DNA of 64,000 bases from Epilithonimonas bovis DSM 19482 (GCF_900108115.1 NZ_FTPU01000003.1:1-64000); one strand, 5' to 3'. Numbered from the stretch's first letter, positions 26,102-34,350 are shown. A program made the numbers and translations. The notes: a model not told the origin generated them from the letters alone.

Positions 26102-26130
26102 TTGAAATTTAAAAAAAAAGTCTAAATTTG
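26102..26130 (+). promoter_or_regulatory. Promoter of tRNA-Cys
   Basis: TTG at 26102-26104, an 18 bp spacer and TAAATTTG at 26123-26130, a full match to the Bacteroidetes consensus, 15 bases before the tRNA. Confidence 0.8.
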
Positions 26131-26145
26131 CAATCCAAAGAAAAT

Positions 26146-26216
26146 GGTACTTTGGCCGAGTGGCTAGGCAGTGGTCTGCAACACCATCTACAGCGGTTCG
26201 AATCCGCTAGGTACCT
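26146..26216 (+). tRNA. tRNA-Cys (anticodon GCA)
   Basis: A 71-base cloverleaf: acceptor stem GGTACTT with AGGTACC (one G-T pair), anticodon loop CTGCAAC within stem GTGGT/ACCAT, T-arm AGCGG TTCGAAT CCGCT, and discriminator base T, which is the main identity base of tRNA-Cys. CCA is not encoded. It has its own promoter and terminator. Confidence 0.96.
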
Positions 26217-26222
26217 CACAAT

Positions 26223-26259
26223 AAAACCCTAAAACGAAATAAACGTTTTAGGGTTTTTT
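26223..26259 (+). terminator. Terminator of tRNA-Cys
   Basis: AACCCTAAAACG pairs perfectly with CGTTTTAGGGTT across a 7-base loop and is followed by T residues. Confidence 0.92.
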
Positions 26260-26568
26260 GTGATGGTATATTAATATTGGTATCTCCATTTGTGTATGGT
26301 CTTTGGATTTCAAAAGTTAGAAATTCTCAAATATTATAAGCTTTTGTAAATAAACTTCACTGCAAAGTTGAGCAATAATTATATTTTTACCAGATGATCA
26401 TTTTTAACAATATAATTCGCTACAATTGTTAAATTTTTTCTATTTCATTATGTTTTGAGAATTAATCAATTTAATTTTGTCACAATGTTTATATTGAGTT
26501 AATATTTGGCAGATGTTTTGTTTATCAGACCTATATAATTTTCAATTACTACTAATACAATAATAAAG
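26260..26568. other. AT-rich gap without a recognisable gene
   Basis: About 309 bases between the tRNA terminator and the next gene. I see no open frame worth calling and no repeat shared with the rest of the window. TAATTTTG at 26472-26479 fits a -7 box, with a TTG only 14 bases before it, so a promoter for the gene at 26569 is possible but weak. Confidence 0.5.
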
Positions 26569-26985
26569 ATGGAAGCCTCAGAACTTAGACTTAATAATCT
26601 GCTAATGTACGAAGATTCGATTGTGCCAATTATCGGGATGGAGAATAATGACGAGAGTGTTATTGTAAAAATTAATTCATTAACATCAGTCGATTATAAA
26701 AAGCTAAAACCAATTGCGCTGACTGCCGAATGGTTTTCTAGACTTGGGTTTAAAGAAGCTTACCGCTCAAAAAGCAGAGTGAGGTTCGATTTGCCCAATT
26801 ATTGCAGATATGATTTTGATCTCGATTCCAACAAAATTCTTCAGGGTTTTTTATTTTTCGGGAACTATATCAAATGTAATTATCTCCACCAGCTGCAGAA
26901 TATCTATTTCACACTGACTGGTGAAGAGCTCAAAATAGAGCCGGCTATTTCAGCTGTTCCCAAAGTCCAAATCACACTATCATAG
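26569..26985 (+). CDS. Conserved hypothetical protein with HQLQNxYFxLTGEEL motif
   Basis: The 138-residue protein begins MEASELRLNNLLMYEDSIVP and has PIALTAEWFSRLGF in the middle and LHQLQNIYFTLTGEELKIE near the end. This pattern (N-terminal LRIGNYV-like segment, PIPLTEEWLLKFGF, HQLQNLYFALTGEEL) recurs in small proteins of Bacteroidetes genomes and their phages. No function is known to me. No other phage gene is nearby, so this is either a domesticated single gene or a host family. It ends 110 bases before mpl. Confidence 0.75.
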   Translation: MEASELRLNNLLMYEDSIVPIIGMENNDESVIVKINSLTSVDYKKLKPIALTAEWFSRLGFKEAYRSKSRVRFDLPNYCRYDFDLDSNKILQGFLFFGNYIKCNYLHQLQNIYFTLTGEELKIEPAISAVPKVQITLS

Positions 26986-27095
26986 TTATTATCAAAACCT
27001 GATTTTTGCAAGTCAGGTTTTTTATTTCTAAAAATCTGGCATTGGACTTCTGTCATCTGACATCTTTCCTTACTTTTGTGTAAAATTGTTTAGAA

Positions 27096-28433
27096 TTGAA
27101 AACTCATTTCATTGCCATTGGCGGTTCTGCGATGCATAATTTAGCCATTGCGCTCAAAGATAAAGGCTATCAGGTAACTGGTTCCGATGATGCTATTTTC
27201 GAACCTTCAAGATCAAGATTAGAAAAAAAAGGGATTCTGCCGCAGGAACTGGGTTGGTTTCCGGAAAAATTAACATCGGATATTGATGCTGTCATTCTTG
27301 GGATGCACGCCCACGCAGACAATCCCGAGCTGGCAAGAGCAAAAGAATTGGGTCTGAAGATCTATTCTTACCCGGAGTTTCTTTACGAACAATCCAAAGA
27401 AAAAACCAGAGTAGTCATTGGAGGTTCGCACGGGAAAACAACGATTACATCGATGATCCTCCACGTTCTTAATTTTCATCACAAAGACATCGATTATATG
27501 GTTGGTGCTCAGTTGGAAGGCTTCGATTGTATGGTGAAAATCACGAATGACAATGATTTTATGATCCTTGAAGGTGATGAATATCTCTCTTCTCCAATAG
27601 ATCTTCGTTCAAAGTTTCTATTATATCAGCCCAATATCGCTTTGATTTCCGGGATTGCCTGGGATCATATTAATGTTTTCAAGACATTTGATGATTATAT
27701 CGATCAGTTCAGGAAATTTGTTGCAACCATCACGCCCGGTGGCGTTCTGGTTTATAACGAAGAGGATCCGGAAGTGGTAAAAGTCGTGGAAAGTGCCGAG
27801 AATTATTTTAGAAAAATCCCGTACAAAACGCCTGAGTATGAAATCATAGACGGTGTTGTGAATCTAAAAACCGATATGGGCGATGTTTCGTTGTCTGTTT
27901 TTGGTAAGCATAACCTGCTGAATATGGAAGGTGCCAGATTCATCTGTTCCCAGTTGGGGATTATGGAAGAAGAATTCTACGAGGCAATTATGAGCTTCAA
28001 AGGGGCGAGCAAACGACTGGAAAAAGTAGAAAGACCTGACGGTGGTTTGCTTTACAAAGATTTTGCACACGCACCTAGCAAAGTGAAAGCCACGGTGGCT
28101 GCTTTTGCTGAACAATTTTCCAAAACCGAAACCTTCGGCTTCTTAGAATTACATACCTATTCCAGCCTTAATCCAATTTTTCTTGAGCAGTACGATCACG
28201 CTTTGGATGGCCTAGACCACGCTGTGGTTTTCTATTCGGAAGAGGCTTTGAGAATCAAGCGGATGGATCCTATTTCACCGGATTTGATTAAGGAGAAATT
28301 CAGGAATCAGGATCTCAAAGTATTTACTAATGCCGCAGACCTTCATCAATATTGGGAAACGTTAGACAAAACAAAAGGTGCTTTTCTGATGATGAGTTCC
28401 GGTAATTTCGGTGGCTTAGATTTGACAAAATAA
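27096..28433 (+). CDS. mpl: UDP-N-acetylmuramate:L-alanyl-gamma-D-glutamyl-meso-diaminopimelate ligase
   Basis: The 445-residue Mur-ligase family enzyme joins recycled tripeptide to UDP-MurNAc in the cytoplasm. It starts with TTG at 27096. I accept this because the family N-terminus HFIAIGGSAMHNLAIALK follows within three residues and no ATG lies upstream in frame before a promoter-like TACTTTTG at about 27070. The ATP loop is VIGGSHGKTTITSMI near 107-121, then LEGDEYLSSPIDLRSKF, and SKRLEKVERP with DFAHAPSKVKA in the C-terminal part. It supports the recycling theme also seen in the GH3 enzyme and amidase. Stop and next start are 5 bases apart. Confidence 0.95.
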   Translation: MKTHFIAIGGSAMHNLAIALKDKGYQVTGSDDAIFEPSRSRLEKKGILPQELGWFPEKLTSDIDAVILGMHAHADNPELARAKELGLKIYSYPEFLYEQSKEKTRVVIGGSHGKTTITSMILHVLNFHHKDIDYMVGAQLEGFDCMVKITNDNDFMILEGDEYLSSPIDLRSKFLLYQPNIALISGIAWDHINVFKTFDDYIDQFRKFVATITPGGVLVYNEEDPEVVKVVESAENYFRKIPYKTPEYEIIDGVVNLKTDMGDVSLSVFGKHNLLNMEGARFICSQLGIMEEEFYEAIMSFKGASKRLEKVERPDGGLLYKDFAHAPSKVKATVAAFAEQFSKTETFGFLELHTYSSLNPIFLEQYDHALDGLDHAVVFYSEEALRIKRMDPISPDLIKEKFRNQDLKVFTNAADLHQYWETLDKTKGAFLMMSSGNFGGLDLTK

Positions 28434-28438
28434 AAAAA

Positions 28439-28777
28439 ATGAATGCGCTTCCTCAGAAAATATTGGCCCGGCAAAAAGAGATTACCAGTGATTTTATGAA
28501 AATCGTTGATGAGAACCTTGCCGATGTTTTGTCCGGAAAATCTGAGCATATCTACGAAATAAGGGATGTAGCGGAATTGTTGCATATCCATCCGAGGCAT
28601 CTAAGTAATACGATCAAGCTGGTGACAGGCAATTCGCCCTGTTCTTTTGTGGAAGGCAAAATTCTTGACATTGCCAAACAGCATTTAGAAGATAATAAAA
28701 TGAGTATTGCAGAAATCGCAAAAATGCTGACTTATGATCCTTCTAATTTATCCAATTCAAAGCACCGTTTTACCTGA
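28439..28777 (+). pseudogene. AraC-family regulator, truncated at a deletion junction
   Basis: The 112-residue frame starts MNALPQKILARQKEITSDFM and has an AraC-type HTH region: YEIRDVAELLHIHPRHLSNTIK and then SIAEIAKMLTYDPSNLS. Relatives continue after DPSN with about 20-25 more residues of the second HTH helix. Here, from 28753 the frame runs on into unrelated codons (NSKHRFT) and stops. The DNA downstream belongs to a short-chain dehydrogenase in a different frame. The regulator therefore lacks its C-terminal helix and is probably inactive. It follows mpl by 5 bases. Confidence 0.85.
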
Positions 28778-29160
28778 CTCAGAAATCGCTGGAATTACTG
28801 AATGACGGCGGCGGAATTATCAATATTTCTTCCGGTTTGGCAAGATTCTGTTTGCCAGGTTATGGCGCTTATGGTGCATTGAAAGGTGCTGTGGAAGTCC
28901 TTACAAGGTATGAAGCGCAGGAATTTGGCAAGCGCGGCATTAATGTGAATGTTGTTGCTCTGGGTGCGATTGAAACAGATTTCGGTGGCGGCGTTGTAAG
29001 AGACAATGCACAGGTTAATCAGCATATTGCCGGAACAACGGCTTTGGGAAGGGTAGGGCTTCCGGCTGATATTGGCGGTGTTGTCGCCTTTCTTTGTACC
29101 GATGATGCCAAATGGATCAATGCGCAAAGGATAGAAGTTTCCGGCGGTTCAAATTTGTAA
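28753..29160 (+). pseudogene. Short-chain dehydrogenase (SDR), 5' half lost
   Basis: From 28753 the frame reads QFKAPFYLTQKSLELLNDGG, the middle of an SDR, then NISSGLARF with the catalytic Ser, YGALKGAVE with the YxxxK pair, GAIETDFGGG, and the family C-terminus ADIGGVVAFLCTDDAKWINA. The first half, with the NAD(P)-binding TGGxxGxG motif, is missing, so no working enzyme is expected. The 5' boundary coincides with the end of the AraC homology, so one deletion removed the end of one gene and the start of the other. A TTG start at 28837 would give an even shorter product. Confidence 0.88.
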
Positions 29161-29182
29161 AACCTAAATAATTAATGTCTTT

Positions 29183-29214
29183 AACCTCCGGAATTTTTTC
29201 CGGAGGTTTTTTTT
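29183..29214 (+). terminator. Terminator after the SDR remnant
   Basis: AACCTCCGGAA (29183-29193) pairs perfectly with TTCCGGAGGTT (29198-29208), followed by eight T residues. Confidence 0.92.
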
Positions 29215-29264
29215 GTTATGAGGGTTATGTTGGAAAGATTTAAATATTTATTTAGCTAATTAAT

Positions 29265-29295
29265 TTGTTAGATTAATCTAACTTTTATATATTTG
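29265..29295 (+). promoter_or_regulatory. TonB-receptor promoter with 16 bp palindrome GTTAGATTAATCTAAC
   Basis: TTG at 29265-29267, a 20 bp spacer and TATATTTG at 29288-29295 form a consensus promoter. The perfect palindrome GTTAGATTAATCTAAC covers 29267-29282, between the two boxes. TTAG...CTAA arms are reminiscent of DtxR/Fur-like metal-regulator sites, so metal control of the receptor is plausible (inference). Confidence 0.75.
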
Positions 29296-29315
29296 CAATA
29301 TAATATATTAATTAA

Positions 29316-31391
29316 ATGAAGCTAAGATTATTTTCTCTATCAGTTGCTGCTCTTTTCGGTGGTTACCAATTGGCTTACTCACAGGTAGATAGCCTGGCTG
29401 TGCCAGCGGTAAAAAATGATAGTTTAACCACAAAAAAAGAAGTTGTAAAAACAGGAGATATAGAAGATGTGGTGATTACCGGTACAATGAAGGCCGTGAG
29501 CAGGCTGGAAAGCCCGGTTCCCGTAGAGGTTTATACCCCAACATTTTTTAGGAAAAATCCTACACCTAGTATTTTTGATGCTCTGCAAACCGTCAATGGT
29601 GTCCGCCCACAACTTAATTGTAATATCTGTAACACCGGCGATATCCATATCAACGGTTTAGAAGGCCCTTACACGATGGTTTTGATTGACGGAATGCCAA
29701 TCGTGAGTTCTTTAGGAACGGTCTACGGATTGTCCGGGATTCCAAATTCTTTGGTAGAAAGAATCGAGGTGGTAAAAGGTCCTGCCTCTTCTCTCTATGG
29801 GAGTGAAGCAGTTGGAGGTCTTATCAATATTATTACCAAGAAACCTCAGAATGCACCATTGGTGAGTGCCGATCTGTTTTCTACAACCTGGGGCGAATAT
29901 AATGTGGATTTGGGATTTAAATTCAATGCCGGGAAAAAAGCAAGTGTCCTTACCGGGATCAATTATTTTAATTTCCAAAACAGGGTCGACAATAACCATG
30001 ATAACTTTACCGATGTCACCCTGCAAAACAGGATATCTATTTTCCAGAAATGGAATTTTGAACGGAAAGAAAACCGTTTGTTTACACTCGCTGCACGTTA
30101 TATGTACGAGGACCGCTGGGGCGGTGATATGCGCTGGGACAAATCCTACCGTGGCGGCGATGAGATCTATGGCGAGAGTATCTATACCAACCGCGCAGAA
30201 ATTATTGGTAATTACCAGTTACCGGTGAGCGAAAAAATGTTCTTTGGATTTTCCTTCATCAATCACGATCAGGACAGCCGCTACGGTGATGTTTCTTACA
30301 TAGCCAACCAAAAAATCGCTTTTGGGCAGCTGACCTGGGATAAAAAAATAGGGAGACACGATCTCTTGGCAGGTACTGCTCTCAGATATACTTATTACGA
30401 CGACAATACGCCGGCAACAGCCTACTCAAACGGGCAAAATGAACCTGAAAATACCTGGTTGCCCGGGGTTTTTATTCAGGATGAGATTGCGCTGGCAGAA
30501 AAACATAAGCTGTTACTGGGGTTCCGTTATGACCATAACAATATCCACGGCAATATTTTTACCCCAAGAGTGGCTTACAAATGGGCGATTAACAAAAATG
30601 ATATCATCCGCTTGAATGCCGGAACCGGTTACCGTGTCGTTAATCTTTTTACAGAAGACCACGCGGCACTTACCGGAGCGAGGAATGTTATTATTCTTAG
30701 CGATCTGAAACCGGAAAAATCTTATAATGCTAACCTTAATTTTATTAAGAAATTTTATCTTAATTCCGGTAGTTTTATAGGGTTGGATGCTACCGCTTTT
30801 TACACTTATTTTACCAACAGGATTGTTCCGGATTATGATACCAACCCTAATGAAATCCTCTACGACAATCTTGATGGGCATGCGGTGAGCAAAGGTATCA
30901 GTCTTAATGCTGACCTGACATTTTCTAACGGTTTAAAATTCATTCTCGGGGGCACATTGATGGAAAACACATTAACCGAAAACGGAATCACCGAACAACA
31001 GATGCTCACAGAAAAGTTCACAGGAACCTGGGCCGTGTCGTACAAAATTAAACCTTGGCATCTGAGCATCGATTATACCGGTAATGTTTACAGCCCAATG
31101 CGTTTACCTTTACAGGGCGATCTGGATCCAAGACCTGGCATGTCACCTTGGTGGAGCATACAGAATATTCAGTTTACTTATAGTGGAGTCCGAAATTTTG
31201 AATTTTATGCCGGTGTGAAAAACCTACTCAACTGGACACCTGCCAAAGGAACTCCCTTTCTTATATCTCGCTCAAATGATCCTTTTGGCGAGCCTACAGC
31301 AGACAATCCTTTAAATTTTGATACATCATATGTTTACGCGCCAAACCAGGGGATCAGGGGCTTTTTAGGGGTAAGATTTAATTTTGATTAA
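29316..31391 (+). CDS. TonB-dependent outer membrane receptor
   Basis: The 691-residue protein has a signal peptide (MKLRLFSLSVAALFGGYQLAYS), a plug domain (about 50-165) with a TonB-box-like DVVITGTMKAV and the segments LNCNICNTGDIHINGLEG and YTMVLIDGMPI, and a 22-strand-type barrel ending GIRGFLGVRFNFD (aromatic last residue as required). The paired Cys in CNIC near 110 are unusual in the plug and might bind metal or form a disulfide. Upstream lies a metal-regulator-like palindrome, and downstream a thioredoxin-like gene. A metal or metal-chelate substrate is an inference. Confidence 0.9.
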   Translation: MKLRLFSLSVAALFGGYQLAYSQVDSLAVPAVKNDSLTTKKEVVKTGDIEDVVITGTMKAVSRLESPVPVEVYTPTFFRKNPTPSIFDALQTVNGVRPQLNCNICNTGDIHINGLEGPYTMVLIDGMPIVSSLGTVYGLSGIPNSLVERIEVVKGPASSLYGSEAVGGLINIITKKPQNAPLVSADLFSTTWGEYNVDLGFKFNAGKKASVLTGINYFNFQNRVDNNHDNFTDVTLQNRISIFQKWNFERKENRLFTLAARYMYEDRWGGDMRWDKSYRGGDEIYGESIYTNRAEIIGNYQLPVSEKMFFGFSFINHDQDSRYGDVSYIANQKIAFGQLTWDKKIGRHDLLAGTALRYTYYDDNTPATAYSNGQNEPENTWLPGVFIQDEIALAEKHKLLLGFRYDHNNIHGNIFTPRVAYKWAINKNDIIRLNAGTGYRVVNLFTEDHAALTGARNVIILSDLKPEKSYNANLNFIKKFYLNSGSFIGLDATAFYTYFTNRIVPDYDTNPNEILYDNLDGHAVSKGISLNADLTFSNGLKFILGGTLMENTLTENGITEQQMLTEKFTGTWAVSYKIKPWHLSIDYTGNVYSPMRLPLQGDLDPRPGMSPWWSIQNIQFTYSGVRNFEFYAGVKNLLNWTPAKGTPFLISRSNDPFGEPTADNPLNFDTSYVYAPNQGIRGFLGVRFNFD

Positions 31392-31411
31392 TATAATTGA
31401 GAATATCAATA

Positions 31412-31462
31412 GAGGCGGGCTTTAGCCCGTCTCAAAAATTACAATTTAATTAGGCTTTAGCC
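31412..31462. repeat. GGCTTTAGCC hairpin pair between receptor and thioredoxin genes
   Basis: GAG(G)CGGGCTTTAGCCCG(T)CTC at 31412-31433 is a strong hairpin; GGCTTTAGCC recurs at 31453-31462. No T-run follows, so it is not a typical terminator. It looks like a short palindromic intergenic repeat. Confidence 0.6.
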
Positions 31463-31495
31463 AAAATTGATAATTGATTGAGAAACAAAAAGAAA

Positions 31496-31975
31496 ATGAA
31501 AATTCGTGATGCCATATTACGACTGGCGATTCTGGGAAGTATTTTACTTTCCGGAATTTGCTTTTCTCAGGCCAAATCCTATCAGTTTGAAGCGATAGAA
31601 AACTTACAGGAATCAGAAAAAAAAGATGTTGTAGTTTTCATCCATACCAATTGGTGCAATTACTGCAAAGCGATGGAAAATACCACGTTTAATAATCAGA
31701 AAGTGGCTGATCTCATTCAACAGAATTTCTATTTTGTAATATTGGATGCAGAAGAAAAGCGTGATATTAGCTTTGCCGGAAAAACATTCCGATACAAACC
31801 CACAGGAAAAGATACCGGCATCCACCAACTTGCAGAAACATTAATGGGCGGGAAAACAACTTACCCGAGTTTAATCATATTAAATACTAAAAACGAAATC
31901 ATTTTTCAATATAACGGCTATTTAAAATCCTCAGAACTTCTGGATATTCTCAAGAAAATAAAATCAGAACGATAG
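31496..31975 (+). CDS. Exported thioredoxin-fold protein
   Basis: The 159-residue protein, from the ATG at 31496 (an in-frame TTG at 31478 is less likely), has a signal peptide (MKIRDAILRLAILGSILLSG then ICFSQ) and the redox motif NWCNYCKAME (CxxC near 47-50). A second thioredoxin hallmark is the cis-Pro in TTYPSLIIL near 122. It belongs with thioredoxin_7/DUF255-like periplasmic thiol proteins. It follows the TonB receptor, whose plug holds a CNIC pair, so a role in keeping thiols or delivering metal for that receptor is possible but unproven. Confidence 0.82.
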   Translation: MKIRDAILRLAILGSILLSGICFSQAKSYQFEAIENLQESEKKDVVVFIHTNWCNYCKAMENTTFNNQKVADLIQQNFYFVILDAEEKRDISFAGKTFRYKPTGKDTGIHQLAETLMGGKTTYPSLIILNTKNEIIFQYNGYLKSSELLDILKKIKSER

Positions 31976-32051
31976 AAACTCTTTTAGCAAATCAAATTTT
32001 GCTGAGCGAAGCGCCTTTGCGTCTCAAGATATTTCCGATTATTAAAATAAT

Positions 32052-32069
32052 CTTTGCGGCCTTTGCGTT
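32052..32069 (+). repeat. Solo repeat CTTTGCGGCCTTTGCGTT
   Basis: Differs at only two positions from CTCTGCGGACTTTGCGTT at 33135-33152. A related GCGCCTTTGCGTCT lies about 40 bases upstream in the same orientation. The inverse complements resemble the ends of the GxxExxY elements (AACCACAAAAGTCAC). Probably a leftover end of such an element. Confidence 0.5.
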
Positions 32070-32084
32070 AAAATTTTCCATTAA

Positions 32085-32118
32085 GCAAAAAAAAGTGCCC
32101 AGATAGTTCCGAACACTT
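32085..32118 (-). terminator. Terminator of the BI-1 gene
   Basis: AAGTG (32093-32097) pairs with CACTT (32114-32118), and eight minus-strand T residues follow at 32085-32092. The stem is short. Confidence 0.6.
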
Positions 32119-32144
32119 CAATAATAATTGATATTGGTTAAATC

Positions 32145-32828
32145 CTAATCTCTTCTATTCAAGAAAATTCTCAAAATATACCAGAACAGCAGCATTATCG
32201 ACGCAAACATCTGCAAAGCAGCACCAACATATTGCTCTTTGTTATAAACATTCTTGATGTTGTAGGTTTCATAAAGAATACTCGCACTCGCCAATCCAAC
32301 CATTGCCAGGGAAAACCAAAGTCCCAGGTTCCATCCGAAGATAGAGCCGGCAACAATTACTCCTAAAGCTACAAATCCGCCAATCACGATGATATTTCTA
32401 AGAAAAGAAAAATCCTTGTTGGTAAAAAATACCGTTGCTGTTAATCCTGCAAACATAAAAAGCGTTACTAGAGCGGCCTGCGTAATCACCTGAGGTGCGT
32501 ACAGACTTGCGATGCCCAACATTGGCAGGAAGATGACGGCTTCTATCAGGACATACAGACCCAATCCTAAATATTGTGTGTTTCTGGAGAGTGAGAAAGA
32601 CAATTTGGTCGCCAGCATAGATGCCAGCCAAAAAACGCCAATCACGGCCAGCCAGATATACCTTCCCGAAACCATCGCAAGCACCGTTTCCAGCGGAACC
32701 GTTTTCAGCAGCAGATATTCCACTGCGCCAAAAGCTAAAATGGCCACTGCAACGTGCATATACGTTTTTCTGTAAAATTCTGCTTTTTCGATTTCTGACA
32801 GTTGAGAAACCATTAACGAATCATTCAT
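32145..32828 (-). CDS. Bax inhibitor-1/YccA family membrane protein
   Basis: The 227-residue protein starts at the ATG at 32828 (MNDSLMVSQLSEIEKAEFYR); the 11 extra residues of the longer frame are not family-like. It has seven hydrophobic segments from residue 24 on and ends in a short basic tail (LRIFLNRRD). BI-1 family members are inner-membrane proteins related to calcium leak channels, and in E. coli YccA protects against FtsH. No specific role here. Single gene. Confidence 0.88.
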   Translation of the reverse strand: MNDSLMVSQLSEIEKAEFYRKTYMHVAVAILAFGAVEYLLLKTVPLETVLAMVSGRYIWLAVIGVFWLASMLATKLSFSLSRNTQYLGLGLYVLIEAVIFLPMLGIASLYAPQVITQAALVTLFMFAGLTATVFFTNKDFSFLRNIIVIGGFVALGVIVAGSIFGWNLGLWFSLAMVGLASASILYETYNIKNVYNKEQYVGAALQMFASIMLLFWYILRIFLNRRD

Positions 32829-32904
32829 TGTGTGTAAAATTAGTAGTCTCAAAGATAACATTTTATAATATAAAACAGTCCTAAGGCTCTCATAATTCTT
32901 TTTC

Positions 32905-33025
32905 AGGAGCCGGGAACCTGCTGTCCACTGTATCTTTTTCTGCCAAAGCTAAAAACCTCATAGGTTTTCAAAACCTATGAGGTTTCCCCCAGCCAAGAAA
33001 AAGGATGCCGTTCCCATCAGGGCTA
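32905..33025. repeat. Structured intergenic repeat, copy 2
   Basis: Starts AGGAGCCGGGAACCTGCTG and ends CCGTTCCCATCAGGGCTA, as at 25910-26027. GGGAAC pairs exactly with GTTCCC (copy 1 has GTTTCC, a G-U-preserving change), ATCTTTTT pairs with AAAAAGGAT, and the centre has AAACCTCATAGGTTTT paired with AAAACCTATGAGGTTT. The centre is unrelated to that of copy 1. It lies between the BI-1 gene and hmgA. Confidence 0.78.
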
Positions 33026-33134
33026 AGGGTTTCAATATCAAAACAACATACGTCTTCCAAATCAAAATTTAATTCATTTTTTCCACTCAAGTAACTTTTT
33101 GCCTCTTAAAATAGTTTCAATAATTAACAAAAAC

Positions 33135-33174
33135 CTCTGCGGACTTTGCGTTCAGAGAAAAAATATTACATTTG
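33135..33174 (+). promoter_or_regulatory. hmgA promoter built partly from a repeat end
   Basis: TTG at 33146-33148, an 18 bp spacer and TACATTTG at 33167-33174 make a consensus promoter. The TTG lies inside CTCTGCGGACTTTGCGTT (33135-33152), the repeat also found at 32052. The -7 box covers the alternative TTG start codon at 33172, which argues for translation from 33196. Confidence 0.78.
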
Positions 33175-33195
33175 AGAAAAGCCAAATCTAATACA

Positions 33196-34350
33196 ATGAG
33201 ATACATTCAGTTAGGTAAAATTCCGCCAAAAAGACACACGGTTTTCAAATCCGAAGATAACCAGTTTTATTACGAGCAGCTCTTTGGTACAGAAGGTTTT
33301 CACGGCATCGCATCCTTGCTGTATCACGTACATCGCCCAACTCAGATCAAATCCATTGGCAATGTAAAAGACGTAACTCCCAAAATTGCGGTGGAGAAAA
33401 ACGTCACACCAAGAATGATAAAAGGGGCAAAAGTAAAACCCGAAGACGATTTTTTGGAAAGCCGGAAGGTTCTGATGTTTAACAACGATTTGAAAATGGG
33501 TTTGGCAAAGCCCAGACAATCAACTGATTATTTTTATAAAAATGCAGAATGTGATGAGTTGCTCTTTGTCCACCAAGGTAAAGGAACGCTGAAAACAATG
33601 CTTGGCAATATTGACTTTTCTGTCGGCGATTATCTCATCATTCCCAGAGGAACTATTTATCAGTTGGAATTAGATTCGGAGCAAAATGTTTTCTTTTTCA
33701 TAGAAGCGCATTCACCGATTTATACACCAAAACGTTACCGTAATGAGTTTGGGCAATTGTTGGAGCATTCGCCGTTCTGTGAACGCGATATTATTCCTCC
33801 AACTTTTACAGAACCAAAAGATGAAAAAGGCGATTTTCTTATCAAAGTCAAAAAAGAAAATCAAATTACCGATTTCATTTACGCCACTCATCCGTTTGAT
33901 GTCGTTGGCTGGGACGGTTATTTTTATCCTTATAAATTCAATATCAAAAATTTTGAGCCAATTACCGGTCGCATTCATCAGCCGCCTCCGGTTCATCAGA
34001 ACTTCGAAGCACATAATTTTGTGGTTTGTTCATTCTGTGCAAGGATGTATGATTATCATCCGGATGCCATTCCTGCACCTTACAATCATTCCAATATCGA
34101 TTCGGATGAGGTACTGTTTTATACAGAAGGCGATTTTATGAGCAGAAACCACGTAGATCTGATGGATTTTTCATTGCATCCTGGCGGGATTGTCCACGGC
34201 CCGCATCCTGGAGCGATGGAGCGGAGTATCGGTAAAAAATTCACAAACGAATATGCGGTAATGGTAGATCCTTTCCGCCCTTTGAAATTGACAGAGGAAG
34301 CGATCCGAGCAGAAGATCCAACTTACAAAACAAGCTGGCTAGATGCTTAG
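33196..34350 (+). CDS. hmgA: Homogentisate 1,2-dioxygenase
   Basis: The 384-residue enzyme opens the ring of homogentisate to maleylacetoacetate, using Fe(II), in tyrosine catabolism. The start is set at the ATG at 33196 (MRYIQLGKIPPKRHTVFKSE), since a TTG 24 bases earlier overlaps the promoter. Iron-site features lie in the C-terminal part: PPPVHQNFEAHNFVVCSF, DYHPDAIPAPYNHSN, and FSLHPGGIVHGPHPGAMERS, with the conserved His and Glu residues. It is the first of four same-direction genes ending with fahA, but terminators lie between some of them. Confidence 0.95.
   Translation: MRYIQLGKIPPKRHTVFKSEDNQFYYEQLFGTEGFHGIASLLYHVHRPTQIKSIGNVKDVTPKIAVEKNVTPRMIKGAKVKPEDDFLESRKVLMFNNDLKMGLAKPRQSTDYFYKNAECDELLFVHQGKGTLKTMLGNIDFSVGDYLIIPRGTIYQLELDSEQNVFFFIEAHSPIYTPKRYRNEFGQLLEHSPFCERDIIPPTFTEPKDEKGDFLIKVKKENQITDFIYATHPFDVVGWDGYFYPYKFNIKNFEPITGRIHQPPPVHQNFEAHNFVVCSFCARMYDYHPDAIPAPYNHSNIDSDEVLFYTEGDFMSRNHVDLMDFSLHPGGIVHGPHPGAMERSIGKKFTNEYAVMVDPFRPLKLTEEAIRAEDPTYKTSWLDA

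Noticed and set aside
26569-26985. Phage origin of the HQLQNxYF protein and a prophage around it
   Set aside because: The family occurs in phages, but no integrase, structural or lysis gene lies near; neighbours are ordinary chromosomal genes.
31985-33155. A composite element bounded by the two TTTGCG repeats around the BI-1 gene
   Set aside because: The two repeats are in the same orientation and the second lies in the hmgA promoter; no inverted ends or target duplication are visible.
33172-33195. TTG start giving hmgA eight extra residues
   Set aside because: The TTG is part of the -7 promoter box TACATTTG; the ATG at 33196 matches the family start.
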